A stretch of DNA of 9,740 nt from the NCBI GenBank assembly GCA_028291845.1, contig JAQGNM010000245.1, positions 1-9,740 on the forward strand, in the 5' to 3' direction. Made by a program: the position numbers and the translations under genes. Origin of the DNA: Massilia sp. Lineage in GTDB: Bacteria > Pseudomonadota > Gammaproteobacteria > Burkholderiales > Burkholderiaceae_D. Of this stretch, positions 7,021-9,740 are shown in pieces (positions within the stretch are counted from its first letter, which is position 1; each line of letters starts with the position of its first letter). The notes beneath the pieces are model-generated. The model was given only the letters and a program-made list of their open reading frames with translations. It searched no databases and was not told the DNA's origin.

Positions 7021-7062
7021 GTCATCAAATAAAAACGCGCGCCGCTGGCGCAGTCACCCTCA

Positions 7063-7088
7063 CCTTGCCGGCTACGGCAAGGTTTTTT
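7063..7088 (+). terminator. rho-independent terminator of carbonic anhydrase gene
   Basis: CCTTGCCG and CGGCAAGG form a perfect 8-bp GC-rich stem around a GCTA loop, followed directly by TTTTTT. It lies 43 nt after the stop codon and separates this gene from the riboswitch-controlled receptor. Confidence 0.93.
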
Positions 7089-7145
7089 CCCTTTTCTGTC
7101 CGATGCCGGCGCCGCGCCGCGCCGCGAAAACCTAACCGCAGTCAA

Positions 7146-7174
7146 TTTAACGCGCTTGTCGTTCATGCTATGAT
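7146..7174 (+). promoter_or_regulatory. predicted sigma-70 promoter for riboswitch-receptor transcript
   Basis: TATGAT at 7169-7174 matches the -10 consensus at 5 of 6 positions. A weak TTTAAC lies 17 bp upstream at 7146-7151. Transcription would start about 7181, just at the 5' edge of the TPP aptamer. That positional fit is the main support. Confidence 0.55.
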
Positions 7175-7181
7175 CCGCATT

Positions 7182-7269
7182 CGCTAGGGGTCCTGGCACG
7201 CGTGTTGCGCGTTGCCGGGTGAGAAATACCCTCCGTACCTGATCTGGATAATGCCAGCGAAGGAAAGCG
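7182..7269 (+). ncRNA. TPP riboswitch (THI element)
   Basis: The conserved thi-box core is present in order: CTAGGGGTCCTGGC (7184-7197), GCCGGGTGAGAAATACCCT (7214-7232, with the invariant GGGTGAGAAATACCC block), then ACCTGATCTGGATAATGCC (7237-7255) and AGCGAAGGAAAGC (7256-7268). CGCT (7182-7185) and AGCG (7266-7269) close the P1 helix. The variable P3 arm is the GGCA...TGCC stem around 7195-7216. TPP riboswitches bind thiamin pyrophosphate and lower expression of thiamin synthesis or uptake genes. Here the aptamer lies 112 nt before the TonB-receptor start on the same strand. No intrinsic terminator with a clean U-tract follows, so control of translation initiation or rho-dependent termination is more likely than an intrinsic switch. 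Confidence 0.95.
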
Positions 7270-7310
7270 CGAAGCAGTCCCTCCTTTGTTCGCTCCTCCC
7301 GCTTTTTCGC
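7257..7310 (+). promoter_or_regulatory. possible expression platform: helix competing with aptamer P1
   Basis: The 3' edge of the aptamer (GCGAA 7257-7261 and AAAGC 7264-7268, GG bulged) can pair with GCTTTTTCGC at 7301-7310 to give 10 base pairs. GCGAA 7269-7273 can also pair with TTCGC 7289-7293 inside it. Formation would consume the aptamer's 3' strand and the P1 helix, so the two folds should be mutually exclusive. How this is coupled to the weak ribosome-binding site near 7372-7380 is not clear. Confidence 0.4.
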
Positions 7311-7381
7311 TTCCCGCCTGGCTCCGGTTTTATGATCGCGCCTTCCCTGTCACGGGGTGGCGCAGAACAACGAGCAGAGAC

Positions 7382-9508
7382 ATGTCCCACACACATTTGA
7401 AGTACACCGTCGCCGCCTTCGCCGTCATGCAGGCGTTCGCCCTCAACGCCCACGCGCAAACCACAACGATCCCTGAAGTGATCGTCAGCGGCGTCCGCCC
7501 GCTGGCCGACCGCGCCAGCATCGGCGGCTTCGGCGAAGCGTCGGTGCTGCAAACGCCGGTGTCGATCAGCGTGATCGACCAGCAAAAATTGCAGAATTTC
7601 AGCGTGCGCAACGCAACCGAGGCGATGGCCTTCGACGCCAGCGTGAGCGACTCCTACAACGCGGTCGGCTACGCCGAAAATTTTTCGATCCGCGGTTTCG
7701 CGCTCGATAACACCTCGAGCTACCGCAAGGACGGCCTGGCCATCCCCGGCGACACCCAGATCCCGCTGGAGAACAAGGAGCGCATCGAAGTGCTGAAGGG
7801 CCTGGCGGGCCTGCAGGCCGGCGTCGCCGCACCCGGCGGCATCATCAATTTCGTCACCAAGCGCCCCACCAACGCCGACCTGCGCAGCGCCACCGTCGAG
7901 GTGCGCGAGCGCGGCACCGTGTACGGCGCGGTCGACGTCGGCGGACGCTTCGAAGACCGCCGCTTCGGCTACCGCTTCAATGCCGCCGCCGAAAAACTGC
8001 GCTCCTACGTCAAGGGCGCCGATGGCGAGCGCCAGTTCGTCTCCGGCGCGTTCGACTGGCAGATCAGCCCCGACGCCCTGCTGCAGATCGATGCCGACTA
8101 CCAGCACAAGTCGCAGCTGACCGCGCCCGGCTACCAGCTGATTCGCGGCGTGGATCTGCCGTCGAACGTGTCGCAAACCCTGCTGCTCAACGACCAGCCG
8201 TGGGCGCGCCCGGTCGACACCCGCTCGACCAACCTGGGCGCGCGTTTTACCTACCGCATCAACGACGCCGTCACCTTCGAATCGTCGATCAACAAGCACT
8301 GGTTCAAGCGCGACGACTACACTGCCTTCCCGTATGGCTGCAGCAACGAGGGCGACGGCTACTATCCGGGCTTCTGCTCGAACGGCGACTACGACGTCTA
8401 CGACTACCAGAGCGTGGGCGAGACCAAGACGCCGCTGGGCGCGCAGGCGCAATTGCAGGCGAAGTTCGCCACCGGCGCCGTCACCCACCAGCTGACCGCG
8501 GGCTTGTCGATTTTCACGCGCAAGGACAAGGCCGGCGACTACGTCTACGACTACGCCGGCTACAGCAATATCTACCACCCCTTGATCACCGCGCCGGCGC
8601 CCGGCAACCCGGTCACCGGCCCGGCTTACCTGCGCCGCAAGGAAAACGAGCGCGCCGTCTACCTGCAGGACGTCGCCGCCCTGACCCCGCAATTGAAGCT
8701 GTACACGGGCCTGCGCTACGTAACTCTCAAGCGCGACGAATTCGTCGACGCCAGCCTGCCGTATGCCCACAGCGACGACCATTACGTGCTGCCGAGCCTG
8801 GCGCTGCAGTACGCCGTCACGCCGGACTGGAACGTCTACGCCGCCGCCACCCACGGGCTGGAACACGGCGGCGTGGCGCCGCTGGAGACGGCCAACCAGG
8901 GCAGCGCGCTGGCGCCGTCGCGCTCGAAGCAGCTCGAGATTGGCGCCAAGGGCGCCATCGGCCGCGATACCACCCTCGCCCTGGCCGTGTTCGACATCCG
9001 CCGCAGCCATGAATTCACCAACGCCGCCAATGTCTACGTGCGCGCCGGCGACGAGCAGCATCGCGGCATCGAAGCGACGCTCGAAGGCAAAATCAACCGC
9101 GACCTGCGCTATGGCGCCTCGCTGCTGGCCTTGAAAACCGAGCAAAGCGGCACCGGCGTGGCCGACTTCGACGGCAAGCGCGTCACCGACGTCCCCGACT
9201 TCAAGTCGAGCGCCTGGCTCGATTACAACGTGCCGCAGGTGGCGGGCTTGAAGCTCAATGCCATGTGGCGCTATTCGGGCAGCAAATCGTTCGACGCCGC
9301 CAACACCGTCAATGTGCCCTCTTACCACCTGTTCGACGCCGGCGCCGCCTGGAGCACCCGCATCGCCGGCAAGAACACCACCGTGCGGCTGCAGGTGATC
9401 AACCTGTTCGACAAGTTCTACTGGAGAGACGTGACCCCGGCGCTGGGGGGCTATCTGCTGACCGGAACCCCGCGCACCGCCAGGCTGTCGGCGCAAGTGG
9501 ATTTCTAA
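7382..9508 (+). CDS. TonB-dependent outer-membrane receptor, predicted thiamin/precursor uptake
   Basis: This 708-aa protein is of normal length for the siderophore-receptor-like TonB family. It has a signal peptide MSHTHLKYTVAAFAVMQAFA...AHA (cleavage after Ala25), then a likely TonB box in TIPEVIVSG (29-37). The plug domain spans about 55-160, with DTPVS-like QTPVSISVIDQQKL, FSIRGF (101-106), ERIEVLKGLAGLQAGVAAPG (133-152) and GGIINFVTKRP (152-162). A 22-strand-type barrel follows, ending in a C-terminal Phe (AQVDF), the usual BAM signal. An extracellular loop carries Cys320 and Cys332 in an aromatic/Asp-rich stretch. Siderophore-type annotation would be expected from homology alone. The TPP riboswitch in its leader instead predicts thiamin, thiamin phosphate or precursor import, energised by TonB-ExbBD. 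Start: the frame is open back to a TTG at 7286, but the ATG at 7382 is the one that yields a signal peptide. Its ribosome-binding site is weak (AGAG), consistent with regulated translation. Confidence 0.94.
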   Translation: MSHTHLKYTVAAFAVMQAFALNAHAQTTTIPEVIVSGVRPLADRASIGGFGEASVLQTPVSISVIDQQKLQNFSVRNATEAMAFDASVSDSYNAVGYAENFSIRGFALDNTSSYRKDGLAIPGDTQIPLENKERIEVLKGLAGLQAGVAAPGGIINFVTKRPTNADLRSATVEVRERGTVYGAVDVGGRFEDRRFGYRFNAAAEKLRSYVKGADGERQFVSGAFDWQISPDALLQIDADYQHKSQLTAPGYQLIRGVDLPSNVSQTLLLNDQPWARPVDTRSTNLGARFTYRINDAVTFESSINKHWFKRDDYTAFPYGCSNEGDGYYPGFCSNGDYDVYDYQSVGETKTPLGAQAQLQAKFATGAVTHQLTAGLSIFTRKDKAGDYVYDYAGYSNIYHPLITAPAPGNPVTGPAYLRRKENERAVYLQDVAALTPQLKLYTGLRYVTLKRDEFVDASLPYAHSDDHYVLPSLALQYAVTPDWNVYAAATHGLEHGGVAPLETANQGSALAPSRSKQLEIGAKGAIGRDTTLALAVFDIRRSHEFTNAANVYVRAGDEQHRGIEATLEGKINRDLRYGASLLALKTEQSGTGVADFDGKRVTDVPDFKSSAWLDYNVPQVAGLKLNAMWRYSGSKSFDAANTVNVPSYHLFDAGAAWSTRIAGKNTTVRLQVINLFDKFYWRDVTPALGGYLLTGTPRTARLSAQVDF

Positions 9509-9514
9509 ATCGTT

Positions 9515-9544
9515 CAAACAAAAGTGGACCCCTACTTTTGTTTG
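9515..9544 (+). terminator. terminator of TonB-receptor gene
   Basis: CAAACAAAAGT (9515-9525) and ACTTTTGTTTG (9534-9544) form a perfect 11-bp stem around an 8-nt loop, 7 nt after the stop codon, followed by GTTTAG. The stem is A/T-rich, with T-rich sequence in its 3' arm, and could work in both directions. Confidence 0.7.
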
Positions 9545-9551
9545 GTTTAGT

Positions 9552-9581
9552 CGGTAAGCCAAGGTTAAAACCGGCTTACCG
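9552..9581. repeat. inverted repeat downstream of terminator
   Basis: CGGTAAGCC (9552-9560) and GGCTTACCG (9573-9581) form a perfect 9-bp stem with a 12-nt loop. There is no T-run, so it is not an ordinary terminator. Its TTACCGGC (9576-9583) is also complementary to GCCGGTAA at 9616-9623, so alternative pairings with the next hairpin exist. Confidence 0.6.
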
Positions 9582-9606
9582 GCGCAGAACCAGTCAGGCG
9601 AAAATC

Positions 9607-9621
9607 ACCGGCAGAGCCGGT
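9607..9621. repeat. short hairpin ACCGGC-AGA-GCCGGT
   Basis: A perfect 6-bp GC-rich stem with a 3-nt loop. It is part of the chain of inverted repeats that fills the region after the receptor gene. No open reading frame with recognisable coding content is present from 9509 to the window end. Confidence 0.55.
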
Positions 9622-9644
9622 AATGGTGTTCAGTTAAGGCGGGA

Positions 9645-9740
9645 GTGCGCACCCAATGGGACAGGCACCTGCGGCGCCAGTCCCCCTGCTGCTGAGGATC
9701 CGGGCGGCTATTAGTAGGGGGACTGGCACCGGAGGGTGCC
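9645..9740. repeat. REP/BIME-like palindromic element, cut by window end
   Basis: GGCGCCAGTCCCCCT (9673-9687) is matched at 14 of 15 positions by the complement of AGGGGGACTGGCACC (9716-9730). Pairing continues inward with CTGCTG against TAGTAG, leaving a loop of about 20 nt (9692-9711). Each arm also has its own outer palindrome: GGCACC-tgc-GGCGCC (9664-9678) on the left and GGCACC-ggag-GGTGCC (9725-9740) on the right. The left flank holds the palindrome GTGCGCAC (9645-9652) and TGGGACAGGCACC (9657-9669). This symmetric GGCACC / AGTCCCC architecture resembles the dispersed extragenic palindromes of beta- and gammaproteobacteria that are mobilised by RAYT transposases. Family assignment is inference. 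The right half probably continues beyond 9740. Confidence 0.65.

Noticed and set aside
7286..7381. In-frame TTG extension of the TonB receptor into the riboswitch leader
   Set aside because: It would bury the signal peptide, and it translates expression-platform sequence.
7332..7400. 22-codon ATG frame overlapping the start of the TonB receptor, possible leader peptide
   Set aside because: It has no ribosome-binding site and no thiamin-related or regulatory codon pattern; the overlap is likely chance.
7184..9562. 792-codon open frame on the minus strand opposite the TonB receptor
   Set aside because: It is a GC-bias shadow: low-complexity Ala/Gly/Arg/Val composition, no domain, and antisense to a receptor with clear signal peptide, plug and barrel.

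Overview
The window is about 9.7 kb of GC-rich bacterial chromosome. Protein types, GC-rich codon use and the dispersed repeat at the right end suggest a betaproteobacterium of the Oxalobacteraceae (Massilia / Duganella / Janthinobacterium type). That placement is inference from general resemblance; no rRNA or other phylogenetic marker is present.

Left part (1-3494): the N-terminal 395 codons of a Tat-exported amidase-signature enzyme run off the left edge on the minus strand. A LysR regulator (minus) follows. It is transcribed divergently from a 12-helix DHA1 major facilitator transporter of the YdhP/AraJ type (plus). The 100-bp spacer between regulator and transporter carries a near-perfect inverted repeat, the natural candidate operator. 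This is a regulator/efflux-pump pair.

Middle part (3495-6044): a hemolysin III/PAQR-family membrane protein (minus), then a decayed LysR effector-domain relic (plus), then a glutathione S-transferase (minus). The GST is divergent from a small membrane-anchored SRPBCC protein (plus). These look like independent housekeeping or stress genes rather than one pathway.

Right part (6045-9740): a secreted delta-class carbonic anhydrase (plus) ends at a textbook rho-independent terminator. A predicted promoter then leads directly into a TPP (THI-element) riboswitch. This sits in the leader of a TonB-dependent outer-membrane receptor. The arrangement predicts that the receptor imports thiamin, a thiamin phosphate or a precursor, and is turned down when cytoplasmic TPP is sufficient. 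The receptor gene ends at a second terminator, followed by a chain of inverted repeats. The last of these is a REP/BIME-like palindromic element that continues past the window end.

The strongest point of interest is the riboswitch-receptor pair. Next come the bacterial delta carbonic anhydrase, the LysR relic and the REP-like repeat. I found no CRISPR array, phage genes, tRNA/rRNA or complete insertion sequence.
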